From NCBI GenBank assembly GCA_902489795.1, contig CABUBU010000002.1:16185-80184 (forward strand): DNA of 64,000 bases, given 5' to 3'. A program made the position numbers and the translations under genes. How positions within the stretch are numbered: position 1 is the stretch's first letter; each line of letters starts with the position of its first letter. The notes beneath the pieces were generated by a model that was not told where the DNA came from, did no database searches, and was given only the letters and a program-made list of their open reading frames with translations. Shown here piece by piece: positions 25,001-33,499 of the stretch. The stretch comes from an uncultured Azospirillum sp. (GTDB lineage Bacteria > Pseudomonadota > Alphaproteobacteria > RF32 > CAG-239).

Positions 25001-25543
25001 CTGGGGGTCAAAAACTGCAGCGAAGTGTTCCGCAACATCCAGCTGGGCGATATGATCCGAGCCAAATTGGCCGGCTGTGTTAACAGCTTTAAGAAAAAAA
25101 TTTCCCAAAAGGGCAACCGTTTCGCCTTTTTAGAACTCTCCGACGCGTCGGGCGCTTTTGAAGGCATTTTGTTTTCGGAAACCCTGCAGCGCAGCGAAGA
25201 AATGATCAACTCCGGGCTGCCGCTTCTGGCCAGCGTAACGATTGAAAAACAAACCGAAGACAGCAATCCGCGGGTTATGATCAGCAATATCGAAACTTTG
25301 GACAAGGCGATTGCGGACGTGGCCAGCGCCATTGTTATCAGCATCAATAACATGGCGGCTGTTCGTCCGGTAAAAGAAGTTTTGAACCGGGATAAAAAAG
25401 GCCCGAACAAAATATATATTAAACCTGATAACGACGAATGGGACATCACGATTGAACTGCCGGGAGGATATGCCTTTACCAGCGGCAACATCATCTCGCA
25501 GCTGAAATCGATACCCGGCGTTTCGGCAGTAAAGGAAATGTGA
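22073..25543 (+). CDS. dnaE: DNA polymerase III alpha subunit
   Basis: 1156 residues, standard for DnaE1, the replicative polymerase. The N-terminal PHP domain starts FIHLRVHSAYSLLEGAM. The fingers/palm region includes VGPGRGSGAGSMVAW, and the catalytic PDFDVDF lies near residue 413. A helix-hairpin-helix region follows (ALTAVKGVGEANM), then an OB-fold (about residues 1000-1080, ending near the ASVTIEKQ strand) and a short C-terminal tail. There is an AAGGAGAGC ribosome-binding site. It is probably cotranscribed with the lipoprotein before it and the membrane protein after it (1-base gap). Confidence 0.98.
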   Translation: MEPQFIHLRVHSAYSLLEGAMKIPALMSRAAALGFPAMAVTDTANMFGAKAFSDYAPKNGIKPILGTQMYIRNSDADDVLKSKGRTVEPDKIVLLVKNAEGYANVTKLMKIAYLGEKNFAEKPQIRLSDLKTHGAGLIALTAGVDGTVGRLLLENRAAEAEAFLLELKEIFGDRLYMEISRIGLEKEAKTENNFIDLAYKHDIPLVATNEAFFFDADMYEAHDALVCIAKGEYVANDNREKYSPNQRLKTAAEMVALFADLPEAVANTINIAKRCNYVLQYVDPLLPIFECPEGKTQNEYLREEAYKGLGHKMETQVYFEGMTEEEKKELDERYYARLEYELSVIEKMGFAGYFLIVSDFIRWSKTHGVPVGPGRGSGAGSMVAWSIQVTELDPLKLDLLFERFLNPERINMPDFDVDFCQENRYKTIEYVQNKYGFDHVAQIITYGKLQSKAVIRDVARVLQMPYSQADRISKMIPPPVQGVQPSLKESLEQVPELEEMRQNDPQINKLFDIAMKLEGLYRHTGVHAAGVVIGDRPLDQLVPLYKDPKADMPVTQYDMKYIESTGLIKFDFLGLKTLTTIKRAVDWVKIDRGIELDMSTVPLDDKETYALLQRGDTAGVFQFESAGMKDVHKQIKPDRFEDLIAIVSLYRPGPMDNIPSYIKRKHGEEEITYLHPKLEPILKSTYGIMIYQEQVMKIAQELAGYTLGGADKLRKAMGKKIKEEMVKHRSIFVDGAVERGIERDTATSIFDQMEKFASYGFNKSHAAAYSLISYQTAYLKAHYPVEFMCATMSLDITNTDKLQFFKDECRKMGIAVLPPDINKSGYDFTVEDSKIRYALTAVKGVGEANMKALVAEREARGPFKDISDFVHRIDIRQTNRKQLEQLIKSGAFDCLDKNRGRLFANIDNIIQHISSSSELKTSSQSSLFGNEEMQAKIKLKDEPDWVELEKLKLEAEAVGFYLSAHPLDSYRDGVEKLGVKNCSEVFRNIQLGDMIRAKLAGCVNSFKKKISQKGNRFAFLELSDASGAFEGILFSETLQRSEEMINSGLPLLASVTIEKQTEDSNPRVMISNIETLDKAIADVASAIVISINNMAAVRPVKEVLNRDKKGPNKIYIKPDNDEWDITIELPGGYAFTSGNIISQLKSIPGVSAVKEM

Positions 25544-25544
25544 T

Positions 25545-26453
25545 ATGATGAAGAAAATAGGCGGCGAGGTTCTCGCAAAACTGAAAAGCATCGGCAATGT
25601 CGAATTTTTGGACGACCGTTCCGTAAATCCGGTCAGCCTTCCTTTCTGGGAGCTGAGTTTTCTGCCGATCGGCATCCTTTTGTACCGTTTCAGGCGTTTT
25701 TTGTTTTTGAGTTTCGCTTACGGGCTGCTGATCACCGTTTTGGCTTTTGCCACGCAGCTGAGCTATGTCTGCGGTCTGTCCGAATGGAACGAAAACCCGT
25801 ATTTCGGCTGTACGTCGTCGCCGGCCGTTTACGTCACGTTTTTCCTGCTCCGGCTGCTGATTGTCGCCGTTTTCCTTAAAACCTGGTACAAGACCGCGGT
25901 TTGCGGCGAAGCCCTGGATATGCGGGAAATGTTTGTTATTTCCGCCCGGGATTGGAAGCTGTTCGGCGGCATCCTGATTGCCGTCGGCTGTTTCTGTCTG
26001 CCGCTTGTTTCGACCTATATTCTGGCCGTCCGCGTTCCCAACCCGGACTGGCTGATTGAAAGCCTGTTTTTTGCCGTTGTGTCGTCGGGTTTCTGGCTGC
26101 CGTTCCTGGCCTTGCGGTTTCTTTCGGTCTTTGCATTTGTGCTGGGCGGACAGAAACGTCCGCCGCTGAAACTGTTTTGGCAGCGTACCACTGGCAACGC
26201 GCTGAAAATCATTATGGCACTGACGCTCATTATCGTGTTGAATGCTATCATTTTCCTTAATTACAATCTGTTGGCCGCTTTTGTTATCGGCCGTGTCTTT
26301 ACGGTCGGTGTCGTGGTCTGCGATCTGGTCTACAACATGCTGTTTTTGCTGATGAGTGCGTCTTTTGCCAGTATGGCCGTCGTCCAGCGGGAAGCGCTGT
26401 TCTCGTGGTATGCGGGAGAAAGGCAAAACGAAGGAGAAGCCAAAGGCGAATAA
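25545..26453 (+). CDS. Polytopic membrane protein, 302 aa
   Basis: Begins 1 base after the dnaE stop, so it is surely in its transcript. The first ~40 residues are soluble (MMKKIGGEVLAKLKSIGNVE); about six hydrophobic helices follow (near 45-65, 90-115, 140-165, 170-195, 222-245 and 250-280). A loop LDMREMFVISARDWKLFGG separates the third and fourth. No transporter signature is evident. A strong terminator lies 125 bases downstream. The family is not recognised; membrane proteins of this type are common and uncharacterised in uncultured alphaproteobacteria. Confidence 0.75.
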   Translation: MMKKIGGEVLAKLKSIGNVEFLDDRSVNPVSLPFWELSFLPIGILLYRFRRFLFLSFAYGLLITVLAFATQLSYVCGLSEWNENPYFGCTSSPAVYVTFFLLRLLIVAVFLKTWYKTAVCGEALDMREMFVISARDWKLFGGILIAVGCFCLPLVSTYILAVRVPNPDWLIESLFFAVVSSGFWLPFLALRFLSVFAFVLGGQKRPPLKLFWQRTTGNALKIIMALTLIIVLNAIIFLNYNLLAAFVIGRVFTVGVVVCDLVYNMLFLLMSASFASMAVVQREALFSWYAGERQNEGEAKGE

Positions 26454-26578
26454 ACGTCCGCCGTTATGTAAGCGGCATTGACCGTTTCAAACCTCGGCCA
26501 CCCGGTTTGAAGGGCTTCACGGGTTTAACGGCCGGGCCGGGCGGTTTGTGTCTGACTGTTTGCGCAGACGGACAATTC

Positions 26579-26612
26579 AAAAAAATCCCCGGTTCAACCG
26601 GGGATTTTTTTT
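26579..26612 (+). terminator. Intrinsic terminator of the dnaE transcript
   Basis: AAAAAAATCCCCGGT/ACCGGGGATTTTTTT with a 3-nt loop; it also works toward the convergent DUF2207 gene. Confidence 0.9.
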
Positions 26613-26650
26613 GGTGCTGGACAACAAGGCGTCAGTGTTTGTTTGGGAAC

Positions 26651-28756
26651 TCAAAGCAGGTCTTTGACCATCGGCATCAGATCCAGCCGATAGTCGTCGG
26701 CAATTTCTGCGGTCTTCGGATACCTGTCGCCGGCATCCAGCGCATAGATGTTGGCCTGCTGCTGTTTGAATTCCCGTCCGAGGATGATGGTCTGCGCGTT
26801 GGCTGACAGTTTCTGTCCGAACAGGATGGCTTCTTTGATGTTGTTTTTGATCAGTCCGTTTCTTTTGGCAAACAGGCTGCTGTAAACGAAAACGCTCCAG
26901 ATCATGGCGAGGATGAACAGGGTGGAAACGGCATGAATGTGCAAACTCATCATTAAGGCGGCAAGGGCGATCATGATGGCGGCAAAGATTTTGGCCGTAA
27001 CGCCGATCCAGCGCCGTTTGAAGCTGATGCGCAGGATCCAGATGTAGAAAGCGGCCGTCAGCGTCGCCGACAGCAGAAGGCCCATGGTGGCGGCGGTGTT
27101 GACGTTGAGCCAGGCGATTGCCGCTTCCGACAGGAACAACATGGCGGCACTGAACAGAATGTAGCCCGAATTGAGTTTGAGCGAAAGCAGTTTGATCCGT
27201 TTGCCGGTGTCTTTTTCAATCAGCTTGCAGGCGCGTTTCATTTTAAGCGCGTTGGCGCGGTTGAAGGTGACCGCCGTTTCCTTTGGCCCGATCAGCTGGC
27301 GGAAGGCCTTTTTTTCAAGCGGGTTCAGGCGGCTCAGATTGTCGGTCTTTTTGATCAGCAGCAGAGATTCGTGATCGGCTTTCAGGTCGATGATGTTGCG
27401 GCGGAACAAATCGAGCAGGAACGAACAGAAGGAAACCTTGTCGAAAGTCCCTTTTGCCAGCATCCTGAGCATGGCCGGGGTTTTTTGCAGGTCGGCTCTG
27501 ACCGGGTTGGCGTCGGAATTGATGAAGCGCCAGGAAACGAGATAGGCGGAAACGATTGCCAGCAGGCCGAGGAAAGAGAATATGATGTCGCCGTAATCTT
27601 CAATGAACCATTCAAATTTTTTGTTAAAATCGGGTTCGATGAAACCGGCTTTCGGGATCGAAATCAGAATATGCATGCCTTCGCCGGCAAACAGCGGCGT
27701 GGTGGCGGTGAAGCCGAGCGCGTTGGTGCGGCGGTCTTTGGTGATGGTGGAATAGCGGTCGGTCAGGTTTTTCGGCGGATAACCGATGAACATGGACTGG
27801 CCGAGCGGGTTGACGTCAACCGGCAGACGCACCGTTGCCACCGCCTGGGAAACCACCAGATTCCAGAAACTGCCGGTGACGTCCCAGTAAAATTCGTTGC
27901 GGTCTTTATAGTACCACAGTTTGCGGTCGAGCATATAGTCAAATTCATAGGTATAAATGCCCGGCTGCAGTTCAAACTGTTTTTGGGGCGTGATCAGGTA
28001 GCGGTCGCCGGCGTCTTTCAGCCGGTAGGGAACTTCGGTGCCGTTAATGCGTACGCCGTTAAGATAAGGAATGGTTGCGTTTTTAACCCCGTCGCGGGAA
28101 ACGGAATATTTCGGCAGCGCTTTTGACAGACCATATTTCAGTTTTTGTCCGTTGGCCACCAGATTGACGGTTTCTATGATGTGAACGATGCCGTTGGGCA
28201 TGATGTCGATTTTGCTGGTAAGATAAGGAATGTGCTCTTTGGCCGGCACCAGAATGCTCTGTCCGGTCGGCAGGGTGACGCTGACGACGTCAATGCCGGT
28301 TTCCTTCTTCCATTGCCGTTGTGCCTGCTGCTGTTCCTGCTTTATTTGCTGCGGGATCAGGGCAGGAGTGTTGATCAGGTCGCGGGGCTGCTGTTTTTCC
28401 AGCAGGTTCAGGCGCTCCATGGCGCTGTCGTAAATTTTTTCAAAGGTGGATTTTTCCTGTTTTTGGCTGGCGATGAACGCGGCGTCGTCCATAACGTTCA
28501 TGGTCGAGGCGGACTGGATGAGCGACATCGGCATTTTTTCCACTTTCTGTGCCCGTTCGCGGATAAAATTGCGGAACGCCTCAAAGCTGGCGGGAATGTT
28601 CCGGTTTTGCATCGCCGGTTTGATCTGCATGCTTTTGTCGGCGTTATACTGCTGGAGGGCAATTTCGTCGCGCATTTGTTTGATGGCGGCGTTTGAGGGG
28701 TTGATCAGCACGGCGGAAAAAACAATGAAACAAATTGCAAAAAAAAGTTTTTTCAT
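26651..28756 (-). CDS. DUF2207 family membrane protein, 701 aa
   Basis: A signal peptide (MKKLFFAICFIVFSAVLINP then SNA) leads into a coiled, Gln-rich segment and then the DUF2207 extracytoplasmic domain (about residues 175-390). Its hallmarks are IDIMPNGIVHIIETVNLVAN, the YEFDYMLDR strand and the FYWDVTGSFWNLVV motif. Helices near 400-420, 550-600 and 610-640 anchor the C-terminal half, which has basic cytoplasmic loops. The family is widespread and of unknown function, usually at the cell surface. It is divergent from the uridylyltransferase gene at 28839; no partner genes give a clue. Confidence 0.85.
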   Translation of the reverse strand: MKKLFFAICFIVFSAVLINPSNAAIKQMRDEIALQQYNADKSMQIKPAMQNRNIPASFEAFRNFIRERAQKVEKMPMSLIQSASTMNVMDDAAFIASQKQEKSTFEKIYDSAMERLNLLEKQQPRDLINTPALIPQQIKQEQQQAQRQWKKETGIDVVSVTLPTGQSILVPAKEHIPYLTSKIDIMPNGIVHIIETVNLVANGQKLKYGLSKALPKYSVSRDGVKNATIPYLNGVRINGTEVPYRLKDAGDRYLITPQKQFELQPGIYTYEFDYMLDRKLWYYKDRNEFYWDVTGSFWNLVVSQAVATVRLPVDVNPLGQSMFIGYPPKNLTDRYSTITKDRRTNALGFTATTPLFAGEGMHILISIPKAGFIEPDFNKKFEWFIEDYGDIIFSFLGLLAIVSAYLVSWRFINSDANPVRADLQKTPAMLRMLAKGTFDKVSFCSFLLDLFRRNIIDLKADHESLLLIKKTDNLSRLNPLEKKAFRQLIGPKETAVTFNRANALKMKRACKLIEKDTGKRIKLLSLKLNSGYILFSAAMLFLSEAAIAWLNVNTAATMGLLLSATLTAAFYIWILRISFKRRWIGVTAKIFAAIMIALAALMMSLHIHAVSTLFILAMIWSVFVYSSLFAKRNGLIKNNIKEAILFGQKLSANAQTIILGREFKQQQANIYALDAGDRYPKTAEIADDYRLDLMPMVKDLL

Positions 28757-28838
28757 AAAAAAACACCTTTGTTAACAAATAAAATATATTTGCTAATATA
28801 ATATGCAGTTATTAAAAAAAGATTAGAAAGGGAAAAAT

Positions 28839-29573
28839 ATGACTAGCTCGAAAATTGCTGCCGTTGTGCTCGGTGCCGGCAAAGGCACCCGGATGAAGTC
28901 GGATCTGCCGAAGGTGCTGATGCCGATCTGCGGCAAGCCGATGATTCGCAATATCCTTGATACGCTCGGCGGCATGGACGCCGACAAGATCGTGGTTGTG
29001 ACCGCGCCCGACGGCGAACTGGTAAGAAAAGAGGTGGCGCCGCACCAAAGCGTCATCCAGAAACAGCAGCTCGGCACCGGCGATGCCGTGATGGCCGCGG
29101 CACCGGTGTTGGAAGGTTTTGACGGCGACGTGCTGACGATTTTCGGCGATCACCCGATCATCACCAAAGAAACCTTTTTGAAAGCGGTGGCCAAACGCCG
29201 CGAGGGCTATGCGGTCGTGGTGCTCGGCTTCCGTCCAGAAGATGCCGCCCGTTACGGCCGGCTGGTCGTCAATAACGGCGAGCTGGAGAAAATCGTCGAG
29301 TTTAAAGACGCAAGCGACGAGGAAAAGGCGATCACGCTTTGCAATTCCGGCGTTATGTGCTTCGACGGCGGTCTGATGTTCGACATTTTGCGCGAGATAG
29401 GCAATGAAAACGCCGCGCACGAGTATTATCTTACAGATGCGGTGGCAATTGCCCGTGCCCGCGGACTTAAATGCGGCGTGGTCGAATGCCCGGCGGAAGA
29501 AGTCGCCGGCGCCAACACCCGCGAGGAACTGGCACTGCTTGAGCAATATCTGATGAAAAGAGAAGGAAAATAA
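28839..29573 (+). CDS. Stand-alone GlmU-type nucleotidyltransferase domain
   Basis: 244 residues. VLGAGKGTRMKSDLPKVLMP is the nucleotide-binding signature (G-x-G-T-R-M...K), QQLGTGDAVMAA the uracil/GTGDA loop, and FGDHPIITKE the metal-binding stretch. NSGVMCFDGG and HEYYLTDA match the UDP-GlcNAc pyrophosphorylase half of GlmU. The left-handed beta-helix acetyltransferase half (about 200 residues) is absent: the protein stops at LEQYLMKREGK where the repeat domain would begin. The activity would be UTP + GlcNAc-1-P to UDP-GlcNAc, feeding peptidoglycan. Acetylation must be done elsewhere, or this is a related sugar nucleotidyltransferase. TATAAT lies at 28797-28802 and AAAGGGA upstream of the start. 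Confidence 0.85.
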   Translation: MTSSKIAAVVLGAGKGTRMKSDLPKVLMPICGKPMIRNILDTLGGMDADKIVVVTAPDGELVRKEVAPHQSVIQKQQLGTGDAVMAAAPVLEGFDGDVLTIFGDHPIITKETFLKAVAKRREGYAVVVLGFRPEDAARYGRLVVNNGELEKIVEFKDASDEEKAITLCNSGVMCFDGGLMFDILREIGNENAAHEYYLTDAVAIARARGLKCGVVECPAEEVAGANTREELALLEQYLMKREGK

Positions 29574-29578
29574 AACTT

Positions 29579-30022
29579 ATGCGGTTTATCAAAGATCATT
29601 GGTTCGGCCTACTGGTGTCAGTCGTCGTTTTTTTCTTTTTGTGCGTGTTTGCCCTTGTGCTGGCGGCGCCGCATCAGGATGAACAAAAACGCGGCTTTGT
29701 GCCCTGTACTGAAACAATGGCAGAGGAACTTTACGATTGCAACGGCAAAAACATGTGCGTGCTGGGCAGTGTGGTCGATAACACGTTTTGCAATGTCAAA
29801 GTGATCGGAGCGGGGCTGAAGCTGTGGATGACGGGAAAGCAGCCGGCGCCGTGGTCAAATTATCTGTTTGAACCGGAAATAAAACGCCCCTCGGCGACCG
29901 ACGATGTCGAACCGGAGGAAAGCTTTGAGGAATATTATCAAAATACGCCGGATATTGCCGCCGAGATGGACGAACTGCAAAAACTCAATCAACAATTGGA
30001 GAATGACGACAATGAACGATAA
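29579..30022 (+). CDS. Membrane-anchored protein with conserved cysteines, 147 aa
   Basis: One N-terminal helix (FGLLVSVVVFFFLCVFALVL, about residues 9-28) anchors a periplasmic domain of about 115 residues. CTETMAEELYDCNGKNMC and then NTFCNV carry four cysteines that could form two disulfides. The last 40 residues are very acidic (DDVEPEESFEEYY). It begins 6 bases after the uridylyltransferase gene and overlaps the following peptidase gene by 11 bases, so the three genes are one operon. No family is recognised. Confidence 0.7.
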   Translation: MRFIKDHWFGLLVSVVVFFFLCVFALVLAAPHQDEQKRGFVPCTETMAEELYDCNGKNMCVLGSVVDNTFCNVKVIGAGLKLWMTGKQPAPWSNYLFEPEIKRPSATDDVEPEESFEEYYQNTPDIAAEMDELQKLNQQLENDDNER

Positions 30023-31796
30023 AGCACTCCCGGCCTGGGATCTGAGCGATTTGTATGACGGCATTGAAGACGAAAAAATTGCCGCCGATTTGGAAAAGTA
30101 CCGCGCTTTCTGCATTGATTTTGCCGGCCGCTACAAAGGGCGTCTGAGCGAGCTTGACGGCGCGGGGATTGCCGCCGCGCTGAAAGCCTATGAACAGAAT
30201 TCCGAAATCGGCGGCCGCGTCGGCGGTTTTGCCTACCTCAACATGGTAACGCAGATGAAAAACCAGGCGGCGGTCGCTTTTTATCAGAATATCAGCGAAA
30301 AGCTGACCGATTACAGCAAGCCGCTGATTTTCCTCAGTCTGGAAATTAATCAGCTGCCGGCGGAGAAAATCGAAGACTGGCTGAAAAATCCCGAAGCCGC
30401 TTTTTATAAGCCCTGGCTGGAACGCGTCCGCCGTTTTAAGCCGTACGAACTTTCGGAAGCGGTGGAAGAGGTGCTGCTCGAAAAGTCGATGACTTCTTCT
30501 TCGGCCTGGGTTCGCCTGTATGAAGAAACTTCTTCGAAACTGCAATATACGGTCGACGGCAAAACCTACAACGACGCGGAAGTTTCCAAACTGCTGCTGG
30601 ACAAGAACGCGGAGATCCGCCGCAAGGCCGGCGCCGAGATCAACCGGGTGGCGGAAGAAAATGCCGACCTGTTTACTTTCATCTATAACATGGTGATCAA
30701 AGACAAGGCGATCGAAGACGAAAAACGCGGCTTTAGCCTGCCGATGTCCTCCCGCAATATGTCGGAAAACGTTTCCGACCAAATGGTGGAAACGCTGGCC
30801 GAAACGGTGCGTGCCAACTATAAGAACATTGCTCACCGTTTTTACCGGCTGAAGGCCAAATGGCTGGGCGTTGACAAAATTTCCTACTGGGACCGCAACG
30901 CGCCGCTGCCGTTTGCCAATGATGCGGAATATGACTGGGCGGAAACGGTGTCGGTGGTGTTGGATGCCTACAAATCCTTTTCGCCGGAGCTTTACGAAAT
31001 TGCCAAAGACTTCTTTGACAACGCCTGGATCGACGTGCCGCCCCGCGACGGCAAGCGCAGCGGCGCCTTTTGCGCGCCGGTCAGCGCCGGAGCCCATCCT
31101 TACCTGTTGCTTAATTTTGCCGGCAAACGCAACGACGTGCTGACCCTGGCGCATGAGCTGGGACACGGCTGCCACCACCAGACCCGGGTCAAAAACGGCG
31201 AATTGAACGAATATTCGCGGATGACGACCGAAGAGGTGGCTTCGGTGTTCGGCGAGATGATCACGTTTCAGTCGATGGTTGCCAAACTGCCGGACGGGCC
31301 GGAAAAACTGGCGCTGATTGCCTCCAAAGTCAGCGACATGATCAATACTGCCATCCGTCAGATCGCTTTCCATTTCTTTGAAAGCCGCGCCCATGCGGAA
31401 CGGAAAAACGGCGAACTGAGCAAGGAGCGCCTGTGCGAAATCTGGCAGGAGGAAATGGCCGCCAGCTTGGGTGAGGCGGTCGAAGTCGGCGCAGACAGCC
31501 GCTTCATCTGGTCGCAGGTCGGGCATTTCTTTTTCCTGCCGTTTTACGTTTATGCCTATTCTTTCGCTGACTGTCTGGTTAATTCGCTTTATCAGGTCAG
31601 CCGCGAAGGGAAGGTTGAAAACTTCCCGGCCAAATATCTGGAAATGCTTTCCAAAACCGCGATCACCGATTACGGCGAACTGCTGGTGCCTTTCGGCCTC
31701 AACCCGAATGATCCGGAATTTTGGAACGAAGGCTTAAGCCTGATTTCCGGTTACATCGACGAACTGGAACGTCTGGACGCAAAGCTGCAATTCTGA
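30012..31796 (+). CDS. pepF: M3 family oligoendopeptidase F
   Basis: 594 residues from the ATG at 30012; GGAG ends 9 bases upstream, and an in-frame ATG at 30003 is the alternative. M3 peptidases degrade peptides of roughly 5-20 residues in the cytoplasm. LTLAHELGHGCHHQTR carries the HExxH zinc motif (near residue 380), and MTTEEVASVFGEM supplies the downstream Glu ligand. The C-terminal FFFLPFYVYAYSFADCLVNS is characteristic of the PepF/clan branch. Translational overlap with the upstream membrane protein gene suggests coupling. The terminus is intact. Confidence 0.9.
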   Translation: MNDKALPAWDLSDLYDGIEDEKIAADLEKYRAFCIDFAGRYKGRLSELDGAGIAAALKAYEQNSEIGGRVGGFAYLNMVTQMKNQAAVAFYQNISEKLTDYSKPLIFLSLEINQLPAEKIEDWLKNPEAAFYKPWLERVRRFKPYELSEAVEEVLLEKSMTSSSAWVRLYEETSSKLQYTVDGKTYNDAEVSKLLLDKNAEIRRKAGAEINRVAEENADLFTFIYNMVIKDKAIEDEKRGFSLPMSSRNMSENVSDQMVETLAETVRANYKNIAHRFYRLKAKWLGVDKISYWDRNAPLPFANDAEYDWAETVSVVLDAYKSFSPELYEIAKDFFDNAWIDVPPRDGKRSGAFCAPVSAGAHPYLLLNFAGKRNDVLTLAHELGHGCHHQTRVKNGELNEYSRMTTEEVASVFGEMITFQSMVAKLPDGPEKLALIASKVSDMINTAIRQIAFHFFESRAHAERKNGELSKERLCEIWQEEMAASLGEAVEVGADSRFIWSQVGHFFFLPFYVYAYSFADCLVNSLYQVSREGKVENFPAKYLEMLSKTAITDYGELLVPFGLNPNDPEFWNEGLSLISGYIDELERLDAKLQF

Positions 31797-31817
31797 AATA
31801 TTTGTTTTGAAAAAATT

Positions 31818-31846
31818 GACAAAAAGCCGTAATCCTGATATTATTT
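31818..31846 (+). promoter_or_regulatory. Sigma70 promoter
   Basis: TTGACA (31818-31823), a 17-bp spacer and TATTAT (31841-31846), 32 bp ahead of the next start codon. It closely resembles the promoter at 5995-6022. Confidence 0.75.
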
Positions 31847-31878
31847 TTTTATAATAACAACTTAAGAGGAAATATATC

Positions 31879-32487
31879 ATGGACAAAGAAGAATTTGCCG
31901 AGCATTTGTCAAAAAATGACGGGCTTGACCGGGGCGGAGAAATCCGTACGGCCGCTGATGAAGATGGAAACGTATTCGTTTTTTCCGAAAACAAGTACGG
32001 TTGTCCGGTAATCGACGTTCTGGTCGAAGGTCAAGGCAAGGAAACGGCATATTTCAAAACCGGAAGTGGAGAGATTGTCGAGTACGAGAAAGTCATGTAT
32101 GAGGAAACAGATCCCGAGTTGATAGAACTCAAGGGACGATATCATCTTATAACCAAGCCTTTTATGAAGCCTGTTCCCGATGTTATAACTGTGCAAGTGC
32201 TAAACGGAAACAAAGAAGTTCAGAGTTGTTGTACGAGATCAAGCAAGTCTGAAAGAGAAAAAAAGGGCATACATATACAGGAAGAAGACCTCGGATTTTA
32301 CAGCGACATTGATGGTGCAAATTTTACATTGCTTCGAAAGGCAATAAGAGCCTACAACGATCCCGAAGGTTTTGCCCGCAACGTCGAACGCATCAAACAA
32401 GAGAGGGAAGCCGCCAGACAGAAAGAAGTGCAGGACATGGCGGTCATGCAAGAGTTTATGCATTCCGTCCGCGGCGGTATGGAATAG
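31879..32487 (+). CDS. Uncharacterised soluble protein, 202 aa
   Basis: Preceded by a near-consensus promoter and AAGAGGAAA, so it is clearly expressed. It is hydrophilic with no signal peptide or membrane segment. The first ~115 residues look like beta strands (DEDGNVFVFSENKYGCPVI, then AYFKTGSGEIVEYE); the last ~65 form a charged helix (NVERIKQEREAARQKEVQD). Three cysteines, two adjacent (QSCCTR), sit in the middle. Codon use is slightly more AT-rich than the flanking peptidase. No family recognised. It is monocistronic, with its own terminator. Confidence 0.7.
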   Translation: MDKEEFAEHLSKNDGLDRGGEIRTAADEDGNVFVFSENKYGCPVIDVLVEGQGKETAYFKTGSGEIVEYEKVMYEETDPELIELKGRYHLITKPFMKPVPDVITVQVLNGNKEVQSCCTRSSKSEREKKGIHIQEEDLGFYSDIDGANFTLLRKAIRAYNDPEGFARNVERIKQEREAARQKEVQDMAVMQEFMHSVRGGME

Positions 32488-32505
32488 TTTATTTTCCGTA
32501 TGATA

Positions 32506-32538
32506 AAAAATCTCCCGCTGTTTAGCGGGAGATTTTTC
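32506..32538 (+). terminator. Intrinsic terminator
   Basis: AAAAATCTCCCGCT/AGCGGGAGATTTTT with a 4-nt loop, between convergent genes. Confidence 0.9.
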
Positions 32539-32556
32539 TTGCCTGAAAACGCTCCT

Positions 32557-33336
32557 TTATCTGAAGAACAGTTCCTTGGTGATCCGTTTTGATTCCTCAA
32601 GATAGTGCTGGGAAGCGTTGGGCGCGCCGAGATAGGAAAGCGAAAAGTTGGTGATCAGAAAACCGAACGGGTTTTTCAGCGCGTCTTCGTGCGTCCGTCC
32701 TTTGAATTTGACGAACCGCAGACGCATCACCGCCCGCCACAGGTTGACGTCGGGCGTGGGGTTTCTCGGCATATAGTCGATGGTGCGGAACTGGGTTTGC
32801 CACAGGCCGGTGCCGAGCGGGCGGATCCAGTCGATTTCCACGTCGCGCATCATGCTTTTGCGGCGGAATTGCAACATGTTGAACTTGGCGTCGTAACGGG
32901 TAAATTCGTCGAAAATGAACGGCGAGGAATACCAGTAGACGTAAGAACCCGGTCCCCAGCGGCGGATCAGTTCGTCATAGTCGTTGGTAATGAGATAACG
33001 CAGCATGATGTAGTTGGTAATGTGTTCTTCGTTGATCAGGTTGCCGACCGGATAGTTGATTTCCATCGGCTGGGCGCGCTCAATCTGGCTGAAGTAGTGG
33101 TCGATGTAAAACAGCTGCGGCGAGCTGGAGCGCTGAGGCAGCATCACGTAAAGCGCGCTGGCCAGCATCATGTTGAAGCAGATAGACATTGAGGCGATGA
33201 TGACCAGAAAGCGCGAAGTCCACAGATAACGCCGTTCCGGCATGGCGTCCACGTGCACCTGTTCGGGAAACAGGCCGAGCTTGTCGGGGCTTTCTTTTTC
33301 TTTATATTTAAAAATGGTGTTAAAAATACTGAACAT
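32557..33336 (-). CDS. VirB8-like type IV secretion protein (orphan)
   Basis: 259 residues with VirB8 topology: a cytoplasmic N-terminus of ~42 residues, one helix (about 43-66, FLVIIASMSICFNMMLAS) and a periplasmic domain. Conserved-looking points are ITNYIMLRYLITNDYDE (the R-Y-x-x-A/T-x-x-Y-D helix), a central beta sheet (RRKSMMRDVEIDWIRPLG) and, near the end, KNPFGFLITNFSLSYLG, matching the N-P-x-G-F motif of VirB8. VirB8 nucleates the inner-membrane core of type IV secretion systems. No other vir gene is adjacent, as in Rickettsiales-type scattered systems. It is divergent from the TolC-like lipoprotein gene. Confidence 0.7.
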   Translation of the reverse strand: MFSIFNTIFKYKEKESPDKLGLFPEQVHVDAMPERRYLWTSRFLVIIASMSICFNMMLASALYVMLPQRSSSPQLFYIDHYFSQIERAQPMEINYPVGNLINEEHITNYIMLRYLITNDYDELIRRWGPGSYVYWYSSPFIFDEFTRYDAKFNMLQFRRKSMMRDVEIDWIRPLGTGLWQTQFRTIDYMPRNPTPDVNLWRAVMRLRFVKFKGRTHEDALKNPFGFLITNFSLSYLGAPNASQHYLEESKRITKELFFR

Positions 33337-33499
33337 CGGCGTTTTGTTAACCTCAAAATAAATCTCTTTCCCTAATTTTATACATCAAAGCTGTCAAAAA
33401 TCAAATAAATACTACTAAATGAGAAAAAAATACTACCAACTTCGAAAATATTAGTGTAAACATATAACTGTATCTTTTGTGCATAAAGGGTTTTTACTG

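Noticed and set aside
29985..31526. 513-codon minus-strand frame opposite pepF
   Set aside because: Antisense shadow; no start signal or domain, and PepF motifs lie on the plus strand.
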